A DNA stretch of 64,000 nucleotides from MPNP01 sp963668325 (GCA_963668325.1 OY764222.1:868001-932000), one strand, 5' to 3'; positions 9,237 through 18,747 are shown, numbered from the stretch's first letter. The notes: generated by a model from the letters alone, not told the origin. A program made the numbers and translations.

Positions 9237-10148
9237 TTAAGGTGCCTGCAAAACCAATTCACAATCATCAGGTAGATCAGCCATCACATAATCCCGGACA
9301 CCCCTGCGTTTTGGTGCATTCGGGTCGGGTGGTTTTTTAAGTGAATCAAGAAAATAGTCGGAAACCCACCAATCCAGATTTTCGTCACATCCATCACCGC
9401 CCTTTGACAACTCATTTACTGTCGGGGTCTGAGTTAAGCAATTGGTTGCGTTTGCCGGGCATTTCAAACGAACATGGAAATGATGGCTGTGGCCGTAGTA
9501 TGGCCTTATTTTTTGCAACCACATCCTGTCATCACCTGCTTTTCTACACATATCAATCTTGGCCGCAGCGGCAACAAATATCCTGTCTACCCGTGGATCT
9601 TCAGAGGCTGCCCGTAACAGTTGTATATGGGAATCTGTCCAATTTTCATTAACATTTTTTTGATCTGGTGTCCGAATAGATATCGAACTGATGTTCTCTC
9701 TTTCCTGCCGGGTTAAATTCAATCTTGCCGGAGGTAACATCCAGATATCAGCATCCAATCCGATTTGGTGCGAGGTGTGTCCAGAGGTCATGGGGCCGCC
9801 GCGTGGCTGCGAAAGATCTCCTATATATATCCCTTTCCAACCAATTTTATGTGCTGCTTGGCTAAGATCAATTAAAAAATCGATTAATACGGGATGTCCC
9901 CAATTTCTGTTACGATTTAATCTCATAGCCTGCCAGGTGGGACCTGTTTCGGGTATCCGGATACTTCCTGCCAGACAACCCTTGGCATAACTTCCAATTG
10001 GTTCGACAGGCTGCTTTGAACCTGTGACAAAAGCTCCAAACAATTGGTTGGCTTTGATTTCCTGTGACCATATCGGTTGAGCCAGGGCCAAAACCAGCAC
10101 CATAGCCAAGGCTAGATATGAAGTAAGTTTGAGCGACTTAAATTTCAT
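9237..10148 (-). CDS. mepA: Penicillin-insensitive murein DD-endopeptidase
   Basis: Periplasmic LAS-type metallopeptidase that cuts D-Ala-meso-DAP cross-links. A signal peptide covers about residues 1-28 (hydrophobic run ending AQPIWSQ). The zinc site is present: GHTSHQIGLDADIW supplies His and Asp, and the later HSHHFHVRLKCP supplies the third ligand. The conserved opening SIRIPETGPTWQAMRLNRNR and GDLSQPRGGPMTSG match MepA. Cys residues in the C-terminal third may form disulfides. It lies behind dapD on the same strand, with 89 nt between the two coding regions, so it is probably separately transcribed. Thematically it belongs with the D-amino acid genes to the left. Confidence 0.9.
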   Translation of the reverse strand: MKFKSLKLTSYLALAMVLVLALAQPIWSQEIKANQLFGAFVTGSKQPVEPIGSYAKGCLAGSIRIPETGPTWQAMRLNRNRNWGHPVLIDFLIDLSQAAHKIGWKGIYIGDLSQPRGGPMTSGHTSHQIGLDADIWMLPPARLNLTRQERENISSISIRTPDQKNVNENWTDSHIQLLRAASEDPRVDRIFVAAAAKIDMCRKAGDDRMWLQKIRPYYGHSHHFHVRLKCPANATNCLTQTPTVNELSKGGDGCDENLDWWVSDYFLDSLKKPPDPNAPKRRGVRDYVMADLPDDCELVLQAP

Positions 10149-10391
10149 TTGGATTTCCGAATAATGGTTTCGAATGCAATTAAACCCAGAAATGCAGGAA
10201 AATCAATTCACTAGTTTTGAATAACCGATCTTTTCCATTTTGAACATCACAAATCAAATGACAACAACCAGGAAATTTTAGGGTATTTCGGGCTAGAATC
10301 ATGTTAAAATGAAGAACTTTGGTTTCAATTCACTTATCTTGTATTTTTCTAACCTTTGCATAAATTATTTGTATTAAAGATGGGAAACTGA

Positions 10392-10676
10392 ATGGTTCAA
10401 ATAGTTATTCTGATTAATATCCTGCTGGATTTGCTTTGGTGGGTGGTTATAGCACATGCTCTACTGAGTTGGTTGATCAGTATGAATGTTTTTGATTCGA
10501 GCAACCAGTTCATCAGGAATCTTTGGAACTTTTTGGAAAGAATTCTCTATCCGCTCTACAGTAGAATCAGGCCCTACCTACCAAATACTGGATCTATTGA
10601 TCTTTCCCCGCTAGTACTGATTGTTGGCATTATCGTTATCAGGCAGTTATTGGCAAGCCTCTTTCTGGTGGGATAG
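10392..10676 (+). CDS. YggT family integral membrane protein
   Basis: Small 94-residue membrane protein with two hydrophobic segments (about residues 4-28 and 70-92). Between them is the family core FIRNLWNFLERILYPLYSRI followed by RPYLPNTGSIDLSPL. YggT proteins act in membrane or cell-division-related processes that are poorly defined. It is divergent from mepA across 243 bp and converges on msrA. No partner gene is adjacent. Confidence 0.85.
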   Translation: MVQIVILINILLDLLWWVVIAHALLSWLISMNVFDSSNQFIRNLWNFLERILYPLYSRIRPYLPNTGSIDLSPLVLIVGIIVIRQLLASLFLVG

Positions 10677-10758
10677 CTCCAAACCTCTCAAGCGATCCTT
10701 TCCGGATACTTAGAATCCCTGTTCTGTCCTCATTCTGGCAGGGTATTATAACTTACTA

Positions 10759-11406
10759 CTAGTGAGCAAAAACTGCTGCATCTCCCCATAGCTCCTTAAC
10801 TCTGGCATCTCTACCACAGGCTTTGCGGTATCTTTTGTAAGCCTGTGCCTTGGTTAACACGCCGAACCGGGTAATGATCCTCTTTTTGCTCTGGTAATAT
10901 CCCTGGTGATATTCTTCTGCCGGAAAAAATTCTCCGGCTTCCAGGATTTGGGTCACAATTTCCATACCCAAGGCTTCCTGCGCTTCAGCTCTGGATGCAA
11001 GAGCAATATTCTCCTGATCTTCATTCAAGGCAAAAACTGCCGTTCTATATGAATGCCCCCTGTCACAAAATTGCCCGCCATCATCTGTTGGATCAATACT
11101 TCTCCAGAAAAGGTCAACCAGCTGTTGATAAGATACAATGGATGGATCAAAATCAATTTTTACTGCTTCATAGTGCCCGGTTCCTCCAGATGTCACATCT
11201 TTATAAGAAGGATTGTCCTTGCTTCCCCCGGAAAAACCGGAAATTGTACTGACAACCCCTTTAACCGAATCAAAATCCTTTTCCACGCACCAAAAACACC
11301 CGCCCGCGAAAATGGCTGTCTCGGTGGTTTTGGCAAAGGAAGCTGTCGATAGATTTAAACCAACAACCAAAAATGAAGAAAGGATCAAAAACTTCAATAA
11401 TTTCAT
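10759..11406 (-). CDS. msrA: Peptide-methionine (S)-S-oxide reductase, exported
   Basis: Reduces methionine S-sulfoxide in proteins. The catalytic motif GGCFWCVEKDF follows directly after an N-terminal signal peptide (MKLLKFLILSSFLVVGLNL, cleavage near AFAK-type sequence ASFAK), so the enzyme probably works in the periplasm. The start is the ATG at 11406, with a GAGGAGC ribosome site just before it; the frame is open to 11490 but that extension overlaps the neighbouring exonuclease gene. HYEAVKIDFDP and the resolving Cys near the C-terminus (RKACGRD) are present. About 215 residues. Confidence 0.92.
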   Translation of the reverse strand: MKLLKFLILSSFLVVGLNLSTASFAKTTETAIFAGGCFWCVEKDFDSVKGVVSTISGFSGGSKDNPSYKDVTSGGTGHYEAVKIDFDPSIVSYQQLVDLFWRSIDPTDDGGQFCDRGHSYRTAVFALNEDQENIALASRAEAQEALGMEIVTQILEAGEFFPAEEYHQGYYQSKKRIITRFGVLTKAQAYKRYRKACGRDARVKELWGDAAVFAH

Positions 11407-11467
11407 GGTGAGCTCCTCGGAAGACTTTGGTGAGTATGTATTTTCTAGAATATGTGGAGGGTTTTCC

Positions 11468-12043
11468 CTAGCTGATCTGTTTAGCAACAATTCTGATCAA
11501 ATCCAAAACGATTTCACAATCGTTCAAGGAATTGTGAACGTTTGGTTGGTTCCTGGCACCTTCGTATTTTGCTGCATCAGCAAGTTTATGCCATTTCCAA
11601 CCAGATCCCCACTCTTTATTAACTTTTCTGTGAGTAGCATACTCTTTCATAACACATCGGCCATTGTAGGGAACAAACGTGGCTTGGGGTGTTTGCATAT
11701 TACAGGTTTGCCTGAGCAATCTAGTGTCAAAGTCCAAATTGTACACTAAAACACACTGTGCTGATTTGGTGGTCAGTTCTGTAAACCTTTCGTGATACTC
11801 AACCCAGTGACGGGCTCCGTATTCCTTTAATTTTTTTTCATTCAATCCATGGATTTTGAAAGATTCCATTGGGATTGTCTTAAGCGGTAAAACATACTCA
11901 TCAAAACGTTTTACTCCTTTGGTATCAATAACAGAAACCTGTAAAACTTCAGAATCTGCTTTGAATCCGGTCGTCTCAGTATCCAATATCAAAATATCAT
12001 CGCGGTCCAAAAGGGTATGCCAATCCTGTACAGAGTTAATCAT
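11468..12043 (-). CDS. DnaQ-like 3'-5' exonuclease (DEDDh family)
   Basis: A 191-residue exonuclease-fold protein. ExoI is ILDTETTGF (Asp/Glu), ExoII is around YNLDFDTRLL, and ExoIII is HNSLNDCEIVLDLI with the DEDDh His and Asp. It is shorter than a replicative epsilon subunit and diverges from the true dnaQ 130 bp upstream on the same strand. It may act in repair or RNA/DNA end trimming; the substrate cannot be read from sequence. Confidence 0.75.
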   Translation of the reverse strand: MINSVQDWHTLLDRDDILILDTETTGFKADSEVLQVSVIDTKGVKRFDEYVLPLKTIPMESFKIHGLNEKKLKEYGARHWVEYHERFTELTTKSAQCVLVYNLDFDTRLLRQTCNMQTPQATFVPYNGRCVMKEYATHRKVNKEWGSGWKWHKLADAAKYEGARNQPNVHNSLNDCEIVLDLIRIVAKQIS

Positions 12044-12176
12044 TTATTTTCCATGAAAATTAAAAAAGGTCTCAAAAGTTTCTTGAACTTTTAATTATTA
12101 ACCTGAATTATCAAATCTTCCACCCGATATTGTCCTCATACCAGGATCCAAAATTTTTTCTTATACAACCATAGGC

Positions 12177-12866
12177 TTATTTGTTGGCATTACTTTGCCA
12201 CAAAGCGTCCGCACCAAAAAACTTACTTACATACTCGGTATGGATTTCCAACTCCTCCTCAGAAATGCCGAATCTTACTGGTATCGGTCTTTCAAGGAAT
12301 TTTCGGTCCTTTTTTCTCGTTACGCCAGAATCGACATCTGCAAACAAATCCTTTCCTCCTTCCTGATTTAACTTATTATAGATCTCTGAAAGAATTTGGG
12401 CATCTATCAAGGCACCATGTAATGACCTGATAGACAAATCAAGTTTGTAATAATTTCCAAGGGCTTCTAAATTGTGCTGAGCCCTGCTTGGCAAAACCTG
12501 GCGGGCCAAATGAAGCGTATCGACGACCCGATCAAAATCAATTAATCTCTTGCCACAGAGCTTTAATTCCTTGTTGATAAAAGGAATATCGAATTCTGCA
12601 TTGTGAATGACCAGTTTGGAATCTTGGAGGGCTTCCAAAAAATCGTCAGCTATTTCCTTGAATTTTGGTTTGTCCTGGAGGAATTCGTTGCTTAAGCCAT
12701 GCACTTCCAGGGCCTTGTCCTCAATCATCGTCTCTGGGTTCAAATACCACTGATACTCTCTACCGGTTCTTTGATGATGAATCTGCTCAATCATTCCAAT
12801 TTCAATTATTCGGTTTTGAGCCAGGTCCAAACCGGTGGTTTCAATGTCTAAAATCAATTCTCGCAT
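12177..12866 (-). CDS. dnaQ: DNA polymerase III epsilon subunit (proofreading exonuclease)
   Basis: Proofreading subunit of the replicative polymerase. ExoI is ILDIETTGLDLAQNRIIEIG, ExoII is HNAEFDIPFIN, and ExoIII is HGALIDAQILSEIY, all with acidic ligands intact. The C-terminal tail (about residues 180-229) would carry the polymerase-contact segment. It follows coaE by six bases. aroE-coaE-dnaQ is the standard alphaproteobacterial order; the usual next gene, secB, is absent here and a second exonuclease gene takes its place. Confidence 0.92.
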   Translation of the reverse strand: MRELILDIETTGLDLAQNRIIEIGMIEQIHHQRTGREYQWYLNPETMIEDKALEVHGLSNEFLQDKPKFKEIADDFLEALQDSKLVIHNAEFDIPFINKELKLCGKRLIDFDRVVDTLHLARQVLPSRAQHNLEALGNYYKLDLSIRSLHGALIDAQILSEIYNKLNQEGGKDLFADVDSGVTRKKDRKFLERPIPVRFGISEEELEIHTEYVSKFFGADALWQSNANK

Positions 12867-12872
12867 TATTCT

Positions 12873-13463
12873 TTAGGCCGGCATTGTTTTGGCGATTATT
12901 TCTTTTACCTGGAGCCTTGTTTGCTTCAGGCCGACGGAAAAAATTACATAGTCTGCCTTTTTTTGTTTTTCATCATCCGATAGTTGCCAGCTCTTGATTT
13001 TCTGGAACCATTCCTGGGTCATTCCCTTTCTTTCCATCACTCGCTTTTCCTGATATTCCTCAGGAGCTGATACCACAACAACATAATCTACACTCCCTTG
13101 CAGGCCAGATTCCAAGAGGAGAGGAATCTCAAGCGCTACCAACTTGTGGTTTTGTTTTCTGCAACTTGCTTTGAACTCCTCCATTTTTTTTCTTACCAAG
13201 GGATGGACTACAGTTTCCAGTTTCTTTTTCAGATCCTGGCGGCCCATGATTTTTTCCTTTAGTTTCTCTTTGTTCACACCTTCTAAACTTATCACATCAT
13301 CACCAAAGGCTTCCCGCAAGGGTTCTATAGCTTCTCCATCTTTCTGATAAAGATTTTCCACTTCGTTATCAGCTTCCCAAACAGGAACTCCTGATAGTTC
13401 AAACATTCTGGATACAGTACTTTTTCCCATACCAATGGATCCGGTTATACCCAAAATTTTCAT
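12873..13463 (-). CDS. coaE: Dephospho-CoA kinase
   Basis: Final step of coenzyme A synthesis, phosphorylating the 3' ribose hydroxyl. The P-loop is GITGSIGMGKSTVS at residues 5-18, followed by the family signatures PVWEADNEV, VVHPLVRKKM and LEIPLLLESGL. A basic run MERKGMTQEWFQKI forms the lid. 196 residues, normal. The start overlaps the aroE stop by four bases, so the two are translationally coupled. Confidence 0.94.
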   Translation of the reverse strand: MKILGITGSIGMGKSTVSRMFELSGVPVWEADNEVENLYQKDGEAIEPLREAFGDDVISLEGVNKEKLKEKIMGRQDLKKKLETVVHPLVRKKMEEFKASCRKQNHKLVALEIPLLLESGLQGSVDYVVVVSAPEEYQEKRVMERKGMTQEWFQKIKSWQLSDDEKQKKADYVIFSVGLKQTRLQVKEIIAKTMPA

Positions 13464-14311
13464 GATTGCAGTTTTTTGATAACCAAATTCCTAAGATCGG
13501 CTGTTACTTCTGGTTGTTGCCCAAACCAGAACTGGTATGAACTTGCTGCCTGATGGAGCAACATACCCAACCCATCAACGGTCTGGCATCCCTTTTCCTC
13601 GGCCTTACTAAGAAAATCTGTCTTCAGGGGATTATAAACTATATCGTAGACAATTGTTCGTGAGTCTAGTTTTTCATAAGGTAATTTTAACTCAGGTTGA
13701 CCTATCATTCCTAACGATGTTGTGTTGACTAAAATAGTCACTTCATTCAATACTTTGGCCAAATCAACAAAATCTATGGTTTTTACCCTGTTCCCCAAAT
13801 CATTTTGGAGTAATTTTGCTCTTTCTATTGTCCTGTTGGTCAGGTAAACTTTCGGTACACCTTCCCTGAGCAGGGAATAGATTATTGCTCTAGAACCTCC
13901 CCCTGCACCTATAACCAATGCCGGCCCAGTTACGGCCCGCCATGTAGGTACTGTTTCCTTCAAGTTCTGTAAAAATCCGTAACTGTCCGTATTGTCTGCA
14001 TAAATTTTCCCGTTCTTTCTCAAACTCAAGGTATTTGCTGCACCCAAAAGTGCAGCATTATCTGCCACGAGATCGGCACACATCAGTGCAGCCTCTTTAT
14101 GGGGTATGGTTACGTTTACACCACCAAAACCCATTTTTGACAATACCTCGATTACATCCTTGAAGTTTGTCCTGGACACTTCCAGGGGAACGTACATTCC
14201 ATTCATGTTATATTTTTCTATCCAGTAATTATGGATTACTGGTGATAGGCTGTGTCCAATAGGGGTTCCAATTACCCCAGTTAAAATTGGGCTTTTTCTG
14301 CTCTTTTTCAT
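13460..14311 (-). CDS. aroE: Shikimate dehydrogenase
   Basis: NADPH-dependent reduction of 3-dehydroshikimate in aromatic amino acid synthesis. Substrate-binding SLSPVIHNYWIEKY and GGVNVTIPHKEAAL (catalytic Lys) are in the N-terminal domain. The NADP fold has VIGAGGGSRAIIYSL with a TNRTIERA phosphate-binding loop. The end YDIVYNPLKTDFL and GLGMLLHQAASSYQFWFG is typical. It heads the aroE-coaE-dnaQ operon. The gene maf, which often precedes aroE in this lineage, is not upstream. Confidence 0.94.
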   Translation of the reverse strand: MKKSRKSPILTGVIGTPIGHSLSPVIHNYWIEKYNMNGMYVPLEVSRTNFKDVIEVLSKMGFGGVNVTIPHKEAALMCADLVADNAALLGAANTLSLRKNGKIYADNTDSYGFLQNLKETVPTWRAVTGPALVIGAGGGSRAIIYSLLREGVPKVYLTNRTIERAKLLQNDLGNRVKTIDFVDLAKVLNEVTILVNTTSLGMIGQPELKLPYEKLDSRTIVYDIVYNPLKTDFLSKAEEKGCQTVDGLGMLLHQAASSYQFWFGQQPEVTADLRNLVIKKLQS

Positions 14312-14625
14312 AATCTATCTGAAAATATTGTTGTTAGTAACTCTGGGGAAAATTTAGTGGAAAAAGTTGGGGTTAGTCAACATTATGAACCTTCGCTTCA
14401 TTTATAATTTGGGAAAGACGATTTTATCCTTTTTCATGAAATTATTTCAACGGTTTTTCCACGGAAAATTTTCCTAATTTACAACCATGATTTTACCATA
14501 ACCATAAGGAATAACGTAAATTCTGAACACAATTAAATTCCATTTTCCCCTTTATTCAAAAACATAATATTTATTAAACTTATTTATAAATATTAATTAG
14601 ATATAGTTACATAAATGTTCGAAAC
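14312..14625. other. AT-rich non-coding gap, about 314 bp
   Basis: Between aroE and the aldehyde dehydrogenase (both minus strand). It should hold the aroE promoter. A 12-bp palindrome GGAAAATTTTCC sits at 14463-14474. No gene, tRNA or insertion sequence end was recognised. Confidence 0.5.
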
Positions 14626-16071
14626 TCAATAAGACTCAAGGTAGATGTGCTTGGTCTCCATGAAATCACTCAAAGCCTCAACACCATGCAGTCGACCAAT
14701 ACCACTCTGTTTGTACCCACCAGTTTCAGCTTCGGCGAAAAGCCTGTTGTGACAATTCAGCCAAACTGTACCAAATTGTAATTTACGACCTAATCGCATT
14801 GCCCGGTTTAAATCCCTGGTATAGACACTGGCAGCCAACCCAAAATTTGTGGCATTGGCTTTTACCAATGCCTCTTCTTCTGTATGAAACACCTCCAAAG
14901 AGGCCATGGGACCAAAAAGTTCCTCTTGAACCAGGCGATGTTCGGGCTTATCAGATATAAACAGGGTAGGTGAAATATACGAACCCTCCTTTGGTAGATG
15001 ATCTGGAACACTTCCTTCCAACAACAATTCTGTTTCTTTCTTGGCTACCTTAACCAGATCCAGAAGGCGCGATTGGTTAGTCTTGTCAATTACTGGGCCC
15101 ATCTGTACTTTGGAATCGAGACCATTACCAATGACAACTGCAGCAAGTCTGTTTTGTAATTTCTCGGCAAACTGGTCGAATATTTTAGATTGAACCAAAA
15201 TCCGGTTCACTGCAGTACACATTTGTCCTGAAATGGTAATGACAGCTCTACATATTTCATTTAAGGCTCTATCCAGGTCTGCATCCTCAAAAACAACAGC
15301 AGGTGTTTTTCCACCGAGTTCCAGGGATACCTTTTTCAGTGTATGAGCACAGTTGGCCATTACTAATTTCCCGGTATTAACAGAACCGGTAAAACTAACC
15401 ATGTCAACATCATTATGCCTGGTAAGAATTTCTCCAATCTGGGTTTCGTTTTCATTAATAGAATTAACAACCCCAGCAGGAAGCTCTTTTATTGCATGAA
15501 AACATTCCATAAGCCTACTGTTAACCAGGGGAGTCTGGATGGCTGGTTTTATCACCACTGTGCAACCAGCACATAAAGCAGGAGCAACTGATCTGACCAG
15601 CAAGGTAACCGGGGCATTCCAAGGCACAATTACAGAGACAACACCAACCGGTTCCTTGGTAAGAAGGGAAAGGTTGTTGGGTGAAGTCTCTGTTGTGCGT
15701 CCAAAAATATTCCTGGCCAATCCTGCATAATAACGGGCTTCAGAAACACCAGCGTTAATTTCATGCCGGCATTGAGCCAGAATTTTACCATTTTCCTTGA
15801 CCAGGAGAGGTGCCAGGTCATCCCTGATTTTTTCCAGATTATCAGCAAACTCAAGAAGAATTTGGGCTCTGAGGCGGGGAGAGAATTGCCACTCGCTTTT
15901 AGTAAAGGCTAGGCGGGCCGAAGTGATAGCCCTTTCAGCAGAAGTTAAAGAACCTGGTACAGCAGAGCCAATGATAGATCCTGTGGCAGGATTAATACTG
16001 TGAAACCTGTTATTAGTTTCAGGTTCTTCAAACTTACCTTCTATGTAATTTCGGGAAAAAAATTCAGTCAT
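14626..16071 (-). CDS. NAD(P)-dependent aldehyde dehydrogenase
   Basis: A 481-residue ALDH-superfamily enzyme that oxidises an aldehyde to the acid. Catalytic residues are visible: the general-base Glu in KVSLELGGKTPAVVFEDAD and the nucleophile Cys in ISGQMCTAVNRI. The Asn of the oxyanion hole is in VPWNAPVTLL. It is transcribed away from a LysR regulator across a 117-bp promoter gap, the classic layout for a regulator and its target. The C-terminal GYKQSGIGRLHGVEAL is family-typical. The substrate is unknown; the linked FAD monooxygenase suggests an aromatic or hydroxylated product. Confidence 0.88.
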   Translation of the reverse strand: MTEFFSRNYIEGKFEEPETNNRFHSINPATGSIIGSAVPGSLTSAERAITSARLAFTKSEWQFSPRLRAQILLEFADNLEKIRDDLAPLLVKENGKILAQCRHEINAGVSEARYYAGLARNIFGRTTETSPNNLSLLTKEPVGVVSVIVPWNAPVTLLVRSVAPALCAGCTVVIKPAIQTPLVNSRLMECFHAIKELPAGVVNSINENETQIGEILTRHNDVDMVSFTGSVNTGKLVMANCAHTLKKVSLELGGKTPAVVFEDADLDRALNEICRAVITISGQMCTAVNRILVQSKIFDQFAEKLQNRLAAVVIGNGLDSKVQMGPVIDKTNQSRLLDLVKVAKKETELLLEGSVPDHLPKEGSYISPTLFISDKPEHRLVQEELFGPMASLEVFHTEEEALVKANATNFGLAASVYTRDLNRAMRLGRKLQFGTVWLNCHNRLFAEAETGGYKQSGIGRLHGVEALSDFMETKHIYLESY

Positions 16072-16138
16072 GAAAAGAAAAAATACAACAATCGAAAATT
16101 TAGAGTAAAATTAATTGACCACATTTTTATTCTGGCTC

Positions 16139-16160
16139 ATTGTTACCATAATAGTTCAAT
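16139..16160. promoter_or_regulatory. Candidate LysR-type operator
   Basis: In the divergent gap between the aldehyde dehydrogenase (start 16071) and the LysR gene (start 16189), ATTG at 16139-16142 and CAAT at 16157-16160 form the ends of an imperfect inverted repeat with a T-N11-A-like interior. Placement is right for a LysR site; the symmetry is weak. Confidence 0.3.
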
Positions 16161-16188
16161 ATGTTCTGGTAGAGGTAAAGGAAAAACG

Positions 16189-17112
16189 GTGAAAATTGAT
16201 CAGTTACGATATTTTGTTGTTGCTGCCGAAGAGAAAAGCCTGACCAGAGCTGCTGAAATACTTGATGTAACTCAACCGGCAATAGGTTTACAAATAAAAA
16301 GTTTGGAAAAGAGATTTGGGGTCAACCTGTTGGAACGTCATCCACGTGGAGTATCCCTAACCCCAGAAGGAGAATTTTTTCTAGACAAGGCAAAGGAAAT
16401 ACTTCTTCTAGCTGATCAAGTTGACAGGGAAATGAAAAACAAAGGTTCTCGCAAACAGGGAATTGTAAGAATTGGTGTACTTCCCTCCCTAACCGTAACA
16501 GTAGTACCCAAAATTTTGGAAAGATGTTATGATACCCATCCCGAGGTCACCCTGGTCTTCAACCAGGGGTTCGCCAGCGATTTGTACGAGGATTGGCAAA
16601 AGGAACTTTTGGATTTTACTTTCATCAGCCAAAAAATTGAGACCAAAAAATATGAAAGTTTCCCTTTATACAAGGAGGAGTTCAAATTAATAGGGCATCC
16701 CAAAATGTTAAATGGCATCTCCAACCCAATAACAGTGGAAGAAATGAGAAACTTACCGCTTGTGTTTGACGGCAGAGATTTAGAACTGCGAACCAAAATA
16801 GGAAATCATCTGAAGGAAAAGGGGCAGCAACTAAATGATGTTATTGAAATAAGCTCCATAACTATCAGAAAAGAGTTTGCCAAAAAACAAAGGCGTTTTT
16901 GTATAGCCCCATCCACGCTCTTTTCCAGTGATATACAAAAGGGATTGTGTAAAGCAGTACCAATAAAATTAAAGGCCTTAAAAAGAACGGTATATTTAGC
17001 CGGTCCAAGGAGAAATTTGATGACCCAGGTCCAAAAAACCATTCATCAATATATCACCGAATTAATTGAAGAGAACCTGGAATCAGGTAAACTCGATTGG
17101 GAAAGAATGTAA
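16189..17112 (+). CDS. LysR-family transcriptional regulator
   Basis: About 307 residues. The winged helix-turn-helix is at residues 1-60 (MKIDQLRYFVVAAEEKSL, TRAAEILDVTQPAIGLQIKS), followed by a substrate-binding domain from about residue 90. The start is a GTG at 16189, preceded by AGAGG and AAAGG. The frame is open to 16000, but the extension runs into the oppositely oriented aldehyde dehydrogenase and lacks family sequence. It probably controls that gene and the FAD monooxygenase 24 nt downstream; the effector is unknown. Confidence 0.88.
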   Translation: MKIDQLRYFVVAAEEKSLTRAAEILDVTQPAIGLQIKSLEKRFGVNLLERHPRGVSLTPEGEFFLDKAKEILLLADQVDREMKNKGSRKQGIVRIGVLPSLTVTVVPKILERCYDTHPEVTLVFNQGFASDLYEDWQKELLDFTFISQKIETKKYESFPLYKEEFKLIGHPKMLNGISNPITVEEMRNLPLVFDGRDLELRTKIGNHLKEKGQQLNDVIEISSITIRKEFAKKQRRFCIAPSTLFSSDIQKGLCKAVPIKLKALKRTVYLAGPRRNLMTQVQKTIHQYITELIEENLESGKLDWERM

Positions 17113-17136
17113 TTATGACAAAGCGCTAAAGAATGC

Positions 17137-18747
17137 TTGGGGAGGGTAACAATCAGTCGTACAAAAGACGCTGAAGTTCTTATCGTGGGAGGTGGCCCGG
17201 TGGGTCTAGGTCTGGCTATAGATCTTTCCAAACGAGGGGTAAAGGTAATCCTGGTTGAGAAAAGGAGAAAGATTCATACGATTCCTAAAGGCCAGAATTT
17301 AACCCAAAGGACAGGCGAACATTTTAAATTCTGGGGAGTTGCAAAAACGATCCAAGAAAACGTTCATATTCCAAAAGAATACGGTGTTTCGGGGATGACA
17401 GCCTATGGTTCTTTGTTAGGAGAGTATAATTTTGAATGGTACAAAAGAAAAAGTGTTAATGAATACTATTTTGCCGATAACCTTCGGATACCGCAGTTTG
17501 AGACAGAGAAAGCACTGAAACAAAAATTAAAAACCCATGACTATTCAGAATTATATTGGGGTTGTGAGGCAGTTGGAATAGCAGAAAAGGAAGACAAGGT
17601 AGAACTGGAAGTTCTTGATCAAAATGGGGAAACGTCTTACTTGACAGGAAAGTTTCTTGTTGGTTGTGATGGAACCAATTCCACCGTAAGAAAAAAGGCA
17701 AATATACCTCAGGCGGTTGTAGACCACAAAAAACGGATGGTTCTGGTCGTTTTTGATTCCAAGGAACTTGATCACTTATCAAGCAAAATAAGGGGAAAAT
17801 CTTTTTTTCATGTTGTTCGACCAGATCTTGATGGCTATTGGAAGTTTTTTGGCAGGGTTAATCTGGATGGTCGATGGTTTTATCATACCCCGGTTCCAAC
17901 TGATACAAAAATGGAAAATTTCGATGTAGCCGACCAACTTTACGATGCAGTTGGGGAAAAATTTAATTTCAAACTTGATCATCAGGGCTTTTGGGATTTT
18001 AAGTATGCCTTGGCAGAAACCTTCCAGAAAGGGAGGGTTTTTTTGGCTGGTGATGCAGCTCATGGACACCCACCCTATGGCGGATATGGAATAAATACTG
18101 GCCTGGAGGATTCACGCAACCTGGGATGGAAATTGTCAGCTTTTCTCCGTGGATGGGGGTCAGAAAACCTATTGCAATCCTACACAACAGAGCGAAGGGA
18201 AATATTTATCTCCACCTTAAATACCTTCATTGATCGGCTCATAACTGACGACAAAGAATTCATCAAGAAATATGATCCAACCAGGGACAGGCCAAGTTTT
18301 GAAAAGGGGTGGGACCAATTCGCCGAGGTAGCAAATGCCGATGTTGGACTGTATTGCCCTTGCTATGCTGGTTCCAAACTCATTCCAGAGACAGAGAGCT
18401 CTACAATGAGTGCAGCTGGTAAACATCGTTTTGAAGCCTATTCCGGGGAGCATTTATCTCCGGCAACCCTATCAAACGGAAAATGTGTTATTTCAGAACT
18501 TGGCGATAACTTCTCGGTAATTTTTGTGGGGGTGGACAATGAGATTGTTCAGGCGACCAAGAAAACAATTTTATCCAAGGATGTGCCCGTCAAAATCATA
18601 GTTACCGATAAAAATGAATCTACATCGAAATGGAATGCCAGTATTCTAATTGTTCGTCCTGATCATTATCTGGCCTATGCCTCCAAGGAAATTCCTGAAA
18701 ACATAGGAAAAATCATGGAACAAACCTTCGGTCGGCTAGAACAGTAA
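17137..18747 (+). CDS. FAD-dependent aromatic monooxygenase (PheA/TfdB family)
   Basis: About 530 residues of the class A flavoprotein hydroxylases. Dinucleotide-binding VLIVGGGPVGLGLAIDL is at the N-terminus. The second FAD motif is VFLAGDAAHGHPPYGGYGINTGL. The C-terminal 90 residues look like the thioredoxin-like domain of phenol hydroxylases (VRPDHYLAYASKE). Such enzymes hydroxylate phenolic rings with NAD(P)H and O2. The start is uncertain: TTG at 17137 is the first legal codon, but a strong GGAGGG (17141-17146) is spaced for a start at 17152, where the codon is ATC. It lies 24 nt after the LysR gene and 33 nt before a hydrolase gene, in one catabolic group. Confidence 0.85.
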   Translation: MGRVTISRTKDAEVLIVGGGPVGLGLAIDLSKRGVKVILVEKRRKIHTIPKGQNLTQRTGEHFKFWGVAKTIQENVHIPKEYGVSGMTAYGSLLGEYNFEWYKRKSVNEYYFADNLRIPQFETEKALKQKLKTHDYSELYWGCEAVGIAEKEDKVELEVLDQNGETSYLTGKFLVGCDGTNSTVRKKANIPQAVVDHKKRMVLVVFDSKELDHLSSKIRGKSFFHVVRPDLDGYWKFFGRVNLDGRWFYHTPVPTDTKMENFDVADQLYDAVGEKFNFKLDHQGFWDFKYALAETFQKGRVFLAGDAAHGHPPYGGYGINTGLEDSRNLGWKLSAFLRGWGSENLLQSYTTERREIFISTLNTFIDRLITDDKEFIKKYDPTRDRPSFEKGWDQFAEVANADVGLYCPCYAGSKLIPETESSTMSAAGKHRFEAYSGEHLSPATLSNGKCVISELGDNFSVIFVGVDNEIVQATKKTILSKDVPVKIIVTDKNESTSKWNASILIVRPDHYLAYASKEIPENIGKIMEQTFGRLEQ

